Origin: Sepioteuthis lessoniana
Taxonomy: Eukaryota > Mollusca > Cephalopoda > Myopsida > Loliginidae
Assembly: GCA_963585895.1 (NCBI GenBank)
Contig: OY757924.1
Location: 54,173,538-54,237,537 of the forward strand
Length of the DNA stretch: 64,000 nt
Direction of reading: 5' to 3'
Shown: one piece after another, positions 28,885 through 39,959 of the stretch
How positions within the stretch are numbered: position 1 is the first letter of the stretch
Layout of the letters: the number at the start of each line of letters is the position of its first letter
Made by a program: the position numbers and the translations under genes
The notes under the pieces: model-generated
The model's input: only the letters and a program-made list of their open reading frames with translations
The model's database searches: none
Told to the model about the DNA's origin: nothing

Positions 28885-30455
28885 GTGGTGGAAATAAGTA
28901 TAAGACATCCTATTAAATTGTTAATAATTTTCTTATTACAGCACAAATTCCTCTGAAAATTTGTGTGTTGTACCTAGATTTTATAAGTATCAGTATACAT
29001 ATTCGATTTTATAACAGTTTTACACCAAAAAAATTTATTAACAAAATTTCGTTTTGAGGGTGGAAATGATTATAAACAGTTTTGAAAATTTATATATCTG
29101 GTTTACTTCAGAATACCAAAGGAAGAATAAGTGCATGCGCAGATTATAAAAAATACTCTTATCATGATTTTAAGCATTGTGAGTATTATCTAAAAATTTC
29201 CTAATTGAATACAGTTACTGCAAAACGCTTTGGAACTCCCCGCTTAGTGAAAATGAAAAAGGGTAAATTTCTGCCGATAGATTGAAAGGAAAATCTAAGT
29301 TTCATTGCAAGAGTCGAGGTCCTGAATAGTTGTGAGAAATTTTCTAAAGGACCCTGAATCGTATGGCACCAGAAAACGTCCAGGTCATCCTTCTAAAATT
29401 ACAAATGCAGCCAGACGTCGACTTTTTTGAGAAGCTTCTAAAGGACAATCAAGCTCAAGATATCAGCGAAAATCTCAGAATTTACCCATCACTTCAAGCA
29501 GAGTTCGTCAACTTCTCCCTGAATCGTCAAATCTCATACATCGAAACAGGAAGACAGACCCTCCTTTAACTACTTAACACAAGAAGATGCACGAAGATTG
29601 GGTAAAGAAAAAAGTAACACGGACAAAGGAGAAATAGGAACCCATGGGGTTTTCTGATGAGAAAAATGTTTAATTTGGACGGGCCCGACGGCTCCCAGAG
29701 TTATTGGCATGATTTAAGAAAGGAGAAGCAGCTGTTTTCAAAAAGACTATTTGGAGGAGGATCTGTTATGGTTTAGGGAGTTTTTTCTGCATCTGGAATG
29801 GCTGATTTAGTAGTGATGGAAGCGAAACAAAACTCTGCTCAATATATCAATTTGTTGGAAAAAAGTCTTTTCCCATTTATTAATTTAACTTGACACCAAT
29901 AATGCATTTTTTCAACAGGACAACGCAGCCATACACATTTCTAAGCTCACGAAAAACTGGTTTGGAACAAAAATATTGATGTTTTGAACTGGCCCATAGT
30001 CTCCAGATTTAAACCCAATAGAAAATTTGTGGGGAATTTTGTCAAGAAGAGTATACTAAAATAAACATCAATTTGAAGATAGCGAAAGTTAAAAATCTTG
30101 CATTAAACAGTATTGGAATGAAATTCCATCTGAAACTCTCAGAAAACTTATTGATTCAATCCAAAATAAGTGTATTGAAGTATTACAATTGAAAGGGAAC
30201 AAATGTGTATTGAATTTTGTACAATTTTGCTGTTAAATACAAATTTTCAAAACTGTCTTATACTTATTTCCACCCATGAAAACTTATTTCTTCTAAACAT
30301 TCTTTTTGGTAGAAAGTTATTATAAAGTCGAATATGTGTACTAATACCCATCGGATCTAGGTACCACAAACACATCTTCAGAGGAATTTGTGCTGTAATA
30401 AAAAAAAAAAATATTAACAATTTAATGGGGTATTTGATGCTTATTTCCACCACTG
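28883..30455 (+). mobile_element. Tc1-like DNA transposon with long terminal inverted repeats, dead
   Basis: The ends are inverse complements over about 200 bp: AGTGGTGGAAATAAGTATAA at the left, and CAGTGGTGGAAATAAGCAT when the right end is read inward. Inside each arm a related motif GGTGGAAAT-ATTATAA recurs next to CAGTTTTGAAAATTT (left about 29058-29092, right about 30240-30280). Between the arms is a decayed transposase (29200-30230). Confidence 0.85.
29200..30230 (+). pseudogene. Tc1-like transposase, multiply broken
   Basis: In order across frames: GSVMVXGVFSASGMADLVV (X is a TAG stop near 29774), NSAQYINLLEKSLFPFI, FFQQDNAAIHISKLT (second catalytic D near 29920) and SPDLNPIENLWGILS (catalytic E near 30020). 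The first acidic residue is in FSDEKMFNLDG near 29655. At least two frameshifts and several stops make it non-functional. Confidence 0.85.
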
Positions 30456-30519
30456 TATATCAAAGCTCTTCCAATGAATTGAGCTCTTCATTATCCGATA
30501 GCACAAAATGTAAACAAAC

Positions 30520-30790
30520 GAAATTTGATACTTATGCGTTAATTCCCAAGCTGACGTTGAGTCACAAGCTTGGCTTAGGGGTATGTCATCAACCTGACGT
30601 AAAGTTAGGCGAGTTTAGATCCCGGCCTGGAGCGTCTGGCATGTCTTGTCACACTGAGGGATTGTGATACAACGAAACGGCTAGTCCGTGGATGACAATA
30701 TATAAAATGGTTGTTGTAGGTCCAAAGAAAGAATAAGGATATGTTTTAAATTAAGAAGGTCCACGAAGAGAAATCTCTTCGCGGACCTTC

Positions 30791-30821
<31 letters not shown>

Positions 30822-30890
30822 GTCATCCACAGACAGACTGTTTTGTTGTATCCCAACTCTTCAATGTAACAAGACATATATGTATTATAT
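30520..30890. repeat. Nested inverted repeat, SINE-like left part
   Basis: The outer arms are about 30639-30704 and 30817-30882 (left GATACAACGAAACGG and GTGGATGAC, inverted on the right as GTCATCCAC and GTTTTGTTGTATC). The inner arms are AAGAAGGTCCACGAAGAG (30753-30770) and CTCTTCGCGGACCTTCTT (30775-30792). Upstream, GGCTTAGGGGTATG and GAGTTTAGATCCCGG look like pol III A and B boxes, so a SINE head is possible. Confidence 0.6.
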
Positions 30891-31760
30891 AATCTCTTTG
30901 ATGTGTATCTTAACTTTATTACGTATTTCTTTTTGTTTTGTTTACATGTAACCACTTCACCATCATTATAAAGGAATCGTAATCAATAATACTGAACTGT
31001 GATCTAAATCTTGACTTCTTACTGGTGTGAAACAGGTGCCTCTGGTAATATCTATCAATGTATCGTTGAGCGTTTACTTCCGGCCTCAGTGGTCAATCTA
31101 TCTATCTGGCTATTTGACGCGACTGATTTTAGTGTTATCTTTTGCTTTGTAGTAGAGTTATCTTAGAAATTCCCCTGAACATTACTGTCCTCTATTGCTT
31201 AGAGAATCAACCAAAACAGAGAGAGAGAGAGAGAAAGAGATTCTAATAGAAGGCAATGCATACAAATATAAACACGGATTCTGTCTGATGTAAGTCTAAA
31301 CATTTCTGTATACAAAAACTTCAGTGATAAACCTCGAACTGCGAATCAAGACAATTTAATTTCGACTCACTGAATAAAAATAAATTTAGTTCATTTGCAA
31401 CGAAAATAACTCTCATTGGACAACTGATGATTTTTTTGCCGTACACACACACACACAAAAAAAAAAAAAGAAAATGTACACGGTTTTCCACACGTACGCA
31501 TATCAGCTGAAATATTGGACTGAAAGTAACGTCTGTTTTTGCACCCCCCTCTAATCAAACGTACAGTGTAGGAAAAAATGGGTTTGCAAAAATTGGACCA
31601 TTCTTTATTATTGCCATAAATGTTAATGAGACTTCGATGGCATAGGAAGTGATTATTTTCCTTGATGATTGTTGTCTAAGTTTCCTTACTTGTAGCAAAA
31701 AGTATGGTTTAGTTGTGTTTTATGGCGTATTAACCTTTGTGAGTTATTTAATATGTATAT
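30891..31760. other. Mostly unassigned; family A/SINE-B tail remnant at 31702-31750
   Basis: Short (GA)n (31219-31240) and (CA)n/poly(A) (31444-31470) tracts. At 31702-31750 a reverse tail hairpin is readable (TTTTATGGCGTATTAACC, GAGTTATTTAATA). Nothing else is recognised. Confidence 0.6.
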
Positions 31761-31761
31761 A

Positions 31762-32012
31762 TATTGGCCTAATGAGTAGAGAGTTCGCTAATGGCCCCGA
31801 AGACCGGGGTTCAATCCCAGGTCGAGTCATACCAAAGACTCAAAAAATAGTACTTGATGCAGCCTTGCTTAGCACTCAGCACAATAAGGTAAGGATCAAG
31901 GATAAAGTGGAGCAATCCTATGAATGGAGTAGTGCCCTCCTCTACACCTCGGTGTAGTATCTATTGAAAAGGCAGCCTTCAGGTCATCCTCGACTAGCGT
32001 CGCCAACTTTAC
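31762..32012 (+). repeat. SINE-D copy
   Basis: Head TTGGCCTAATGAGTAGAGAG with B box GGGGTTCAATCCCAGG, body CGAGTCATACCAAAGACTCA and AAAGTGGAGCAATCC, end GCGTCGCCAACTTTACTTAT followed by ATATAT. It sits directly next to a family A/SINE-B tail remnant. Confidence 0.82.
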
Positions 32013-32615
32013 TTATATATATGAGGGGGTATATGTAAATATGTATATGTGTTGTTGGGCAGGAGTCTTTCATTTAAGCATGTTTGATTAAATATTAGAC
32101 ACATTTTGTCTATGTAATTTTATTAAGATCCTTTCAAGTTTCCTGATAAGAGTCTTGGTTTCAGGTTGGAATTGGTTGATGAATTTCCAAAGTTGTCCTG
32201 AGCGCTTTCGGAACTTTTCATAGTCCATCATCAGGGGTTCTTTGCATGTGTAAAGCGTGTTTTTCAAGAGTTTTTAAAAAATAGTTTTTTTTAGTTTTTA
32301 AAATAAAATTACAAATTTACGTAAACGCAGAGTTGGATAAAACTGATGCTGATGACATCGAACGAAGTTAAAAAACAGAATGCTATCAACGGAATTAGAA
32401 TATTATCAAGAAGTATAGAATATTTTAAAAAAATTACATAGACAAAATATGTCTTTATTATTTAATCAAACATGTATGTATGTCTAGACAAGTTCTGTTA
32501 AATATCACCGACTTCCTCTTTTTTATGAGACGTTCAATTTTTCTTACTCGAGACGGTGGAGAAAAAACCTTATATTAGCCCAAGCACTTTCGACCATTTC
32601 GTTGGTCATATTTTT
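32013..32615. other. Unassigned DNA
   Basis: A loose direct repeat of ACATTTTGTCTATGTAATTT (32100) is seen inverted at about 32435-32455 (AAATTACATAGACAAAATATG), giving an inverted pair 330 bp apart. No gene is present. Confidence 0.5.
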
Positions 32616-32617
32616 TT

Positions 32618-33009
32618 GTTTGTTTTCAAGTATTCCTATCTAACACTAAAAATTCTATTTTGTATTAATCATTCGTTCGCACGCTGTTTAATGGTTTTAA
32701 CTACTGCAATTCACACTTAGCCTTCTAGTACCTTTAAGATAAAATAAGTTTGGGTTCCTGTTTGCCACAAGAGCAATTTTTGAATACGGTCTGGAAATTC
32801 ATGTGCGTGCTTGGGCTGGATATAACCAGTGAGAGTCAAAGCGGATTGTTGTTGGTCGTGTAACCATTTCGGTGACCAGGTCACGACTGCACAGCCACCA
32901 GGATGTCGTCCTAAGGCATTAAGGAACACCTTAGTAACTTCGTTGAAAGAGAGTCCTACCCCTCTGTAGAGGTGCTGTCCGCGTATTCTACAGCCCCTAT
33001 TGATAGGGT
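32618..33009 (-). repeat. Family A, diverged reverse copy
   Basis: Internal-unit text (TTTTCAAGTATTCCTATC, GCACGCTGTTTAATGG) at 32618-32715 and head text at 32930-33009 (AGTCCTACCCCTCTGTAGAG, TATTCTACAGCCCC). The middle 32716-32925 does not match the family and may be a replacement or an insertion. Confidence 0.65.
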
Positions 33010-33051
33010 GGGTGCGTGTGTATTTATGTATGGTGTTTGAATATGTGGTTT

Positions 33052-33915
33052 TGTTGGTTGGTTGGCTTTCATGGCATATCAACCTTTGTAGGTTATTTAA
33101 CGCCAAATCTATTTTTTATACAAATAGTCAGTTCTATGTCAAATTATTCAGTACACAGTTTAATTGTAAAAAACATTTCTATTTCAAACTATTCAGTTTA
33201 TTCAAACAGTTCTAATTCAGCTAATTTTGTTTACACACTGTTAAATGTCAAAACAGTTCTATATACAACAATTCAGTTTAGAGTAAGTACAGTTTTAATG
33301 TCAAAAACAGTTCCATTTTAAAGAATTCAGTTTAACATAAGCACACGCTTTGAATGTAAATACGGTTTAATTGGCAAAAACATTTCTATTTCAAGCTATT
33401 CAGTTTAGTCAAACAGTTCTAATTCAAAAAATTTGTAATATTACGGACGGGCGCCGTCATTAAATTGGAGCGGTCTCAAGGTTAAAGAACATTCGAGCAC
33501 ATCAGCTGTCATCAGTCATTGGGTACAAAGGTCTGACGATCAAAAATGTCACGAACCTCGCTCATGCAGGCAGAGTGACCTGTAGAGAAGAAGCTTGACT
33601 TTGATATAATCACACGTGAACTTTCACGTGTTGCATTACTGTTCCACTGGTGAGCATCGAACCTTTGGGAACCTTCGAATTGATTCCATCAAATCGTTAT
33701 ATAAGAAAATCAAGTAGCGAGATTTTGGCAGTTCAAGACAGGTTTTCAAACAGGTTTCAACAGAGGCGCACGCCGGATGACTACTATTTTCTTCCTTGAG
33801 ATTCAAGTTTCGAGTGTTTCTTTTCTATGAATTCATTTTTTTTTTATGAGACACAACGCTTTAACTTTTTTGGTCCTATACTAGAAATTCAGTTTGGTAT
33901 AAGTATGCGGTTTGT
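33052..33915 (-). repeat. Family A copy split by an LTR-like insertion
   Basis: The tail begins TTGGTTGGTTGGC with a full hairpin, then degenerate 55-bp units run to 33433. The same unit resumes at 33885 (AAATTCAGTTTGGTATAAG). The AAATT duplication flanks the 451-bp interruption. Confidence 0.72.
33434..33884. mobile_element. Solo LTR-like insertion
   Basis: A 451-bp insert begins TGTAATATTACGGACGGGCG, has a TATATAAG box near 33698 with a promoter-like downstream stretch, and is flanked by a 5-bp AAATT duplication (33429-33433, 33885-33889), the size usual for LTR elements. The right end (CTATACTAG) is not a canonical CA, so either it has mutated or the boundary is slightly off. Strand + is suggested by the TATA position. 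Confidence 0.5.
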
Positions 33916-34447
33916 ATAAATAATTCTATTTACTTTTCCTATGTGGTTTTGTGTGGTTATGCGTACGTGTATTTATGTGCATGTGTAGCGAGAAAGCAAA
34001 AGCATTAGAGAAATACAGTAATTTCCACTGATGCAGGAAAAATGTGCAGTATAAATCTTTCCGGATGATAAGGCCTATTACCAACCTATTAACTTGAAAA
34101 TCAATATACGATATTTTCATTCTAATTATGGCGAAATTATTCGGATGTGGAAAATAGAGCCTTTCTCTGTCTGTTTCTCTCTCTCTCCACTTCTCCGAAT
34201 GAAGGTGGACATTTCCGTTGCTTGATATTTATTTGCTGAAGTTTGATCAGAATTTTCAGTGGATGTGATCTCCAGAGAAATATCGGGGTAACTGTATTGC
34301 ATGGAACGAGATCACATTGAAATATTTTTTTTTTTTTGCAGAATAAATGCTATTTCATAATTACGCAATGCACTTATTAATGCATCCACGTGGATATATT
34401 TGTATATATTACTAAAATCATTTGTAAAAATCTTACAAAAACTACCT

Positions 34448-34506
<59 letters not shown>

Positions 34507-34520
34507 CACTAAAATTACCT
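33916..34520. other. Unassigned with (TA)n
   Basis: A compound (TA)n spans 34447-34506. The rest shows no gene or recognised family. Confidence 0.6.
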
Positions 34521-34909
34521 TGCTCAGTCGGCTGGGGCTGTAGAATGCATAGACTGCAGCTCGGCAAAGGGGTAAAACCCCCCACAACGAGTTATATGAT
34601 ACTAAACAATCTGATGGTGAGGTTCCAGTAACGGCAGAGCTTTGGGGAATGTGGAGTACCCCTTCATTGCCATCGTTCCCAGATACACTCTAGCCTGAAG
34701 TGATAGCTTATGATAGTCCTATCTATGGGTCAAATAGAAGTAAACTGTGTACTTATGCTAAACCGAAATTGTTTGAATTAGAACGGTTTTAACATTTAAC
34801 TTTGTAAACAAAAACTATGCATATAAAAAACTGAATTATTTGAAATTTAATTCGGCGTTGAATGACCCAAAATGGGTTGATACACCGTAAAACAACCAAC
34901 CAACTAATA
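34521..34909 (+). repeat. Family A with perfect 10-bp TSD
   Basis: AAAATTACCT flanks it (34511-34520 and 34910-34919). It starts TGCTCAGTCGGCTGGGG and ends AACAACCAACCAACT. The tail hairpin at about 34850-34890 has ACCC/GGGT where other copies have ACCT/AGGT. Confidence 0.92.
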
Positions 34910-34919
34910 AAAATTACCT

Positions 34920-34938
34920 GTAAGAATATTTCTAAAAC

Positions 34939-34974
<36 letters not shown>

Positions 34975-35080
34975 CTAAAATTCATATGTTTATGTATATG
35001 CATAAAAGTTTGCATAGGCAAAAATTTTGGGGAAACCTTTTAGTTCTTAAAAACAGCTTAAAATGAGATATTTCTATTTA
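34920..35080. other. (TA)n and repeated flank
   Basis: AAAACTACCTTATATATAT occurs here (34936) and also at 34437, so the local flank is partly duplicated. A (TA)n lies at 34943-34970. Confidence 0.5.
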
Positions 35081-35085
35081 AAAAA

Positions 35086-35290
35086 AAATCATTATCATGT
35101 CACGCTGCTAGCACGGATCTCCCTAACACTCTCTCGCCACCTGTCTTTATCATCCATCGCTCCCGGGACGTCTTCAAGGCTACATCCTGTGGCCGTACAG
35201 CTGCTGTTTTGTAGGGTGTTGCACCCAGGACTTGTTCAATACAGCTCGCAGCATTCTTGTGTAATTGCCGTCAAGCTTTTTCTCCAAATG
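35086..35290 (-). pseudogene. RTE-type LINE end, internally deleted
   Basis: Reverse RTE 3' coding text: CATGTCACGCTGCTAGCACG, CACTCTCTCGCCACC, CTTCAAGGCTACATCCTGT, then a jump to CAGCTGCTGTTTTGTAGGG and GACTTGTTCAATACAGCTCG. The segment between the two parts is missing compared with 4634-5245. Confidence 0.8.
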
Positions 35291-35725
35291 TTTAAAAAAA
35301 AAAACAAATTTAGGTAACTACAGCGTATTTACTATTATTTTTCACTTTTCTGCAGGCTTTCTTCTCTCATAAACTCTCCTCTTACTAATAACCAAATACA
35401 AATTTGGACTTCTCTATTCACAAGACATTTAGACATTTACTTAAATTATGAATAATTTTATAAGAGAAACATTATATTTTCTTTTCACCATTAATCCCTT
35501 GTAGATTTTATGAGATCACCAAGATTTTAAACAAAGTTTTATGTTAACACAAGTTCAACATGTTAACTCAGCACTTTCTCATGTTGTAATGCTGGTTGTT
35601 GTTTACAAAGAACACTTTTTTAGCCAAAATATAGCTGTGTTTCGATTTGCAGAAGAAAAAAAATTCTGGCATTTTAACAGCATTTTATAGGGGCTCAGAG
35701 CTGTATATCCATCGAGAAACCTGAT
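35291..35725. other. Unassigned AT-rich DNA
   Basis: Nothing recognisable. Confidence 0.55.
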
Positions 35726-36111
35726 ATTTGTTTTTGCCTCCCACCAGACATGACTCGAGACAAGGTAAATGACCCGAAGGTCGATTATAGTGGGGTTTAG
35801 TGGAGGGGAAGGTCAGAAAATAACTCGAGCCTTGTTTGACTATGCTGGTCATCGACCCACTTAGTGCAATGTGGGCCAGATGAGCCTAGCTGGACATGGA
35901 CCCAAATCTGGGTCCAGGCACGTATGCTTAAACTGGACAGCTAGGTAAGGTGCTATACAAGGGAGACAAAGGTGTCAACGTTGCAGCTCGCCCACCCGAA
36001 GGTGGCCCAACCGAAGCCGGGGGCCTTTTGGCCTCAAGTCTGCCATGGAGCATTAACCGTCCAGCACGGGTGCCAGACAGCCTGCTGTACAGTCATCGAG
36101 AATACCTTACT
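35726..36111. repeat. GC-richer unassigned segment, probably a repeat
   Basis: Contains GTCATCGACCCACTTAGTGC, a CCAAATCTGGGTCCAGG stem-loop and CCGAAGCCGGGGGCCTTTTG. It stands out by composition from its AT-rich neighbours. A 65-codon frame (35950-36147) has no family signature. An LTR or untranslated retroelement segment is possible, but I cannot assign it. Confidence 0.35.
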
Positions 36112-37103
36112 TTTCAGAAGGTGAATGAACAGAAAAGACTGTTATGAACCGAAAGCATAAAAACTGGGCATTGAAAGAGTGGCAAAATGTTTTATGGACA
36201 GATGAGTCCAAATTTGAACATTTTGCGACCAAGAAAATAAAGAACATGTGAAAAAAAAAACCTTTTCAGAAGGTGAATGAACAGAAAAGACTTATGGACA
36301 GAAAGTATAAAAACTGGAAAATGAAAGAGCGGCAAAATGTATTGTGGACAGACGAGTCCAAATTTGAACTTTTTGCGACAAAGAAGAGAAAGTACATGTG
36401 AAGAAAGTCTGCAGAACGAGTGAATGAAGAATTTGTGCTTCCGACAATTAAGTGTGGTGTTGAGTCTGTAATGTTGTTGGAGTGTTTTTTGTGGGGGTAG
36501 ATGTCTAGAGATTTAATTCAGGTCAAGGGATTCAGGAAAAAACAATATATCATTTGATTGTGCAAAGGTATGCTATACCTTTTGCTTTACATATAATTAA
36601 AAAGAAAAATTCGAAAACGCCCGATTAAATTATATCAAAATTACCCCGAGTCAGAAAAAGGAACCAAATCTTGGAAATTATCACTCAGCCAACAGAGTTC
36701 TCTCCCATTGAATTAGTATGGGATAAATTTGATAGGAGTGTTCGAAGAGAGAGCGAGCGAGGGAGCGAGAGAGAGAGAGAGAGAGAGAGGGTTTTTTCAG
36801 GGCTTGAAAAATACTTGGTAAGATCTGCAATCTATTTTTTTTCAAAAACTCTTGAAAAGAACGTGAAGAATTTGTATCGCATTAATTAAGACAGGCGGCA
36901 TTTTTTTTATTGACGAAAGCAAAATATAATGCGGTGAAATGATAATCTGTTAATTTTTGTAAGTGCTCATTTTTGTCAAAATAAAATTAAATACATTGTA
37001 TGAAATGAAATTTTAATGTTTTGCTGACATAAATATACAAAAACATCTCATTTTAAGATATCTTTAAAAATAAATTCTGGGCGACTCCAAACATTTTGCC
37101 TGT

Positions 37104-37110
<7 letters not shown>
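36112..37110 (+). pseudogene. Tc1/mariner relic with internal tandem duplication
   Basis: Broken translation gives NVLWTDESKFELFATKKRKYM (first catalytic D), then IKCGVESVMLLECFLWG, then ITQPTEFSPIELVWDKFDR (catalytic E). The QDN segment is not readable. The first-D segment is duplicated in tandem: 36112-36259 and 36266-36411 are about 90% alike. The 3' end carries GGGCGACTCCAAACATTTTG (37080 on), typical of Tc1 terminal repeats. A (GA)n at 36765-36790 interrupts the 3' part. Confidence 0.75.
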
Positions 37111-37143
<33 letters not shown>

Positions 37144-37198
37144 CCTTGTATATATATATGCCTGTAGTGTGTGTATGTGTATATATATATATATCCCG
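37111..37198. repeat. Compound (GT)n(TA)n microsatellite
   Basis: Two (GT)n(TA)n blocks separated by ATACCTTG, directly after the Tc1 end. Confidence 0.9.
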
Positions 37199-37199
37199 T

Positions 37200-37872
37200 T
37201 TCATTTATCGATTACAGTCAGCGCCTCCGCTAGGCGTATATTAACATCACTTTCAGTTGTTGAGACACTGCTGCAGAGGTACGTGAATTTCCAAGAGGTA
37301 GCTGTGTCATAACTAATGTATGGATGCTAACAAAATGCACAAAGAAAAAGCTAGATGAGAACTACACAGGAAGACTAGGAGCTATATTGGACAAATCCTG
37401 AATGCAACATACCACGAAATAACAACTATATGGCCTCTTCCCTCCCATAAAAAACACCCAAGTATAACTGAAAAGATATGATAGACACTGCTGGTAAAAT
37501 AAGCACGAATTCTTTAGAGTCATTCTTTAATGGACTCCTAAACATGGACCTATCTATGTTGGCCGACAAGCAAGATCTTATTTACATCAGCTCAGTGCCG
37601 ACACATGTTTGGAGGACTTGCCGGGAGTGATGGATGATAGAGAGAGAGAGAGAGAGAGAGAGTGTGTAAGTGAGTTAGGGATATGTGTGCGACTTGATGA
37701 TCCTATTTACCAACCCCTCCGCTCGGGTAGGATATGACACATGGTCAATTTTTAAGCGGAGTTTAACATGTTTGAATTCAGAGTTTTCCTTCTCCTAGAC
37801 TAGTTGCCTCACCAAGACTAAAGAATCTAGTCCGTCTAGTCTGTGCGACTTGATGATGATGATATATATATA
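37200..37872 (+). pseudogene. RTE-type LINE fragments, split by SINE-A
   Basis: 37200-37300 is a small minus-strand RTE piece (GAGACACTGCTGCAGAGGTA). 37320-37701 and 37842-37872 are plus-strand C-terminal RTE sequence (AAAGAAAAAGCTAGATGAGA, GGAGGACTTGCCGGGAGTGA, TGTGCGACTTGATGATGATG). A (GA)n at 37640-37662 replaces coding text. Heavily decayed. Confidence 0.7.
37702..37841 (-). repeat. SINE-A, 5'-truncated, 16-bp TSD
   Basis: TGTGCGACTTGATGAT flanks it exactly (37686-37701 and 37842-37857). It starts at the family 3' end (TATTTACCAACCCCTCCGCT in reverse) and is cut within the body. 5' truncation with a TSD is the mark of target-primed reverse transcription. It landed on the (GAT)n tail of an RTE relic. 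Confidence 0.92.
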
Positions 37873-38116
37873 TATAACATAATTATATGGTTTGGTTTAT
37901 TCCGTAAGAAACAGTTTTTGATACTGGGGATAGAGCCGGGTTTAAATATCTATATGTTAGCAAGTATATGTGAGTGTGACAATATTAAGTATTAAAACCC
38001 AGAAAATATCTTATTAAAACTAGTTTTTGCGTACTTAATCACTGTTTGACAGAAAAATGAATGGGATCTCACAACTAAATGTTATCTGCCATTTTAGTTG
38101 CGTATGAAAATTTTAG

Positions 38117-38169
<53 letters not shown>

Positions 38170-38393
38170 GAACTTCCGAACACAGGAGTTCCCACGTCAT
38201 CGACAATGACCAAAGATGGTTGAGAGTGCCTGTCCAGCAATAGAGACTGGATAGATGTGATGTCTCATTCGCTGATCAGAAAAGACAAGTAAAAAGCAAC
38301 AGAAAGCGAAAGAAAGATATTTAAAGAGAAGAGGTGATAACAAATCCATACAACATGCTATATTCTTTGTGACATCCATTCAGTCCTAATTAA

Positions 38394-38424
<31 letters not shown>

Positions 38425-38860
38425 GATGTATTTGAGAAAGGATGTATTTTGTTACATGTAATTTTATAGACTGTAATCAAATTCGATTTCTATTTCCTGC
38501 AAATCGATTTTCCTGTTTATACCATCAGATTTGAATGGTGCAAAGATGGGGAAATTATAACTTACAATATTAATGATGAAAATAGAATTAGCAGTTTGGC
38601 CTGAAAAACGTTTTGAAACGTGTTAGCCTTTGTGCTAACAGTTTTTGCGCATGTGCATACAAGTATAATTAAAAAATCATTAAATGTAGAAGCACATATC
38701 ACCCAATCGCGGCCAGAAGATCAGACATCGTTGTAATCAACTAGAAAAAACAAACAAACAAAAAAAAAACAAAAAAAAACGAACATGACGACTAGCAGTG
38801 ATCCGGGCATATCATAGTGTTAAAATAGAAGATCACAAAAAAAAAACAAAAAAAAAATAA
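37873..38860. other. Unassigned with (TA)n and (CA)n
   Basis: (TA)n at 38117-38168 and (CA)n(TA)n at 38393-38424. The 60-codon minus-strand frame 38379-38197 has no family features. No gene is present. Confidence 0.6.
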
Positions 38861-39660
38861 GTCAAGTACCTGGACCTTGCCAGAGGGTTAAAATTGGGGA
38901 ATATGAAGGTGACTGTTATGACAAACACAAATGAAGCTTTTGGAACAAAACCTGAGGTTACTAGAAGTCCGAGGAAGAATTGAGATTCTGTAAACCACAG
39001 CATGACTAGAATACTGTGAAGAAGTCAAAAAGGTGAGCCGCCTTGTTGTCACTTGGATTCCAGTAAAAAACATCTTTTACTACTAGTTTAAAAAAAAATG
39101 ACAATACAAATTAATGGCAAATTTACAAACGGGTCACCCTATTCACACAAGAAGAACAAACTTAGTCTTAATTAACAAGAAAAGAGCTTGTCATTCAGTA
39201 AATTTTGCCGTTGTGGTGAACCAGTGAGTAAAAGTAAAGGGAGACGAAAACTGGAAAAATACCAGGACCGAACTAGAGAAATGAAAAAATTAAAGTACAT
39301 AAAGGTGACCAATCATAGTTGAAGATCTTTCAACAGTCACACCATGTAATAAAATCAGAGGCTAGAATAAACTTATAGGTAAGCTTTATTCAACTTTGAT
39401 AACATTTTGGAAACACATGGTAAATAATACTCTTGCTTATATACCGAACGATAGTCATGTGTTACGACTATTTCATTATTACAAAGTGGTGATGGGTATC
39501 GAGTACTTTTCATACATTACCCCAAAACGCGGAAAAGACTGTTAAACTGGAGAGGAAGGTCACAGTACTGTTCAAATCGGCTGGAATCATTTGAAGAGTT
39601 CTGGAGATCTAAGGAACCTGGCTGTCAATCAGTATTCAATGAAAAACTACTGACATGGAA
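38861..39660 (+). pseudogene. Degenerate RLE-type LINE fragments
   Basis: Plus-strand readings: KYLDLARGL then NMKVTVM (38865-38925), RTNLVLINKKRACHSVNFAV (39160-39220, the PD...D endonuclease region with both acidic residues replaced by N) and LFKSAGII-RVLEI (about 39570-39610). Their order is partly repeated, so two overlapping relics are likely. All frames are broken. Confidence 0.5.
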
Positions 39661-39958
39661 AATTCGTTAGGTGTAAAATAATAATGATGGTGAAATGCAA
39701 GATAGATACCTAAATCTAAGCATAGAACTGAAAAAGCAAAGAAACAAGAAGCCCCCCCCCATATCTTCCCCCCAAACAAAACAAGTAAAAAAAAAAGCGA
39801 AAAAGCATAAAAAAACAAAACATACGCACCTCCACCGCACAAAAAAAAAAAAAAAAAGCAAAAGAAGCCAACACCCGTCCGAGAAAAAAAAAAAGAAGAA
39901 AAAACTCAAAATAGCAACAACTAAACAGCAGCATCCCCCATAAAAAAGAAAAAAAAAC
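39661..39958. repeat. A-rich low-complexity tract
   Basis: A and C rich (AAAAAAGCG, CAAAAAAAAA). The opposing frames of 82-113 codons are Lys-rich or Phe-rich artefacts. Confidence 0.75.
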
Positions 39959-39959
39959 C

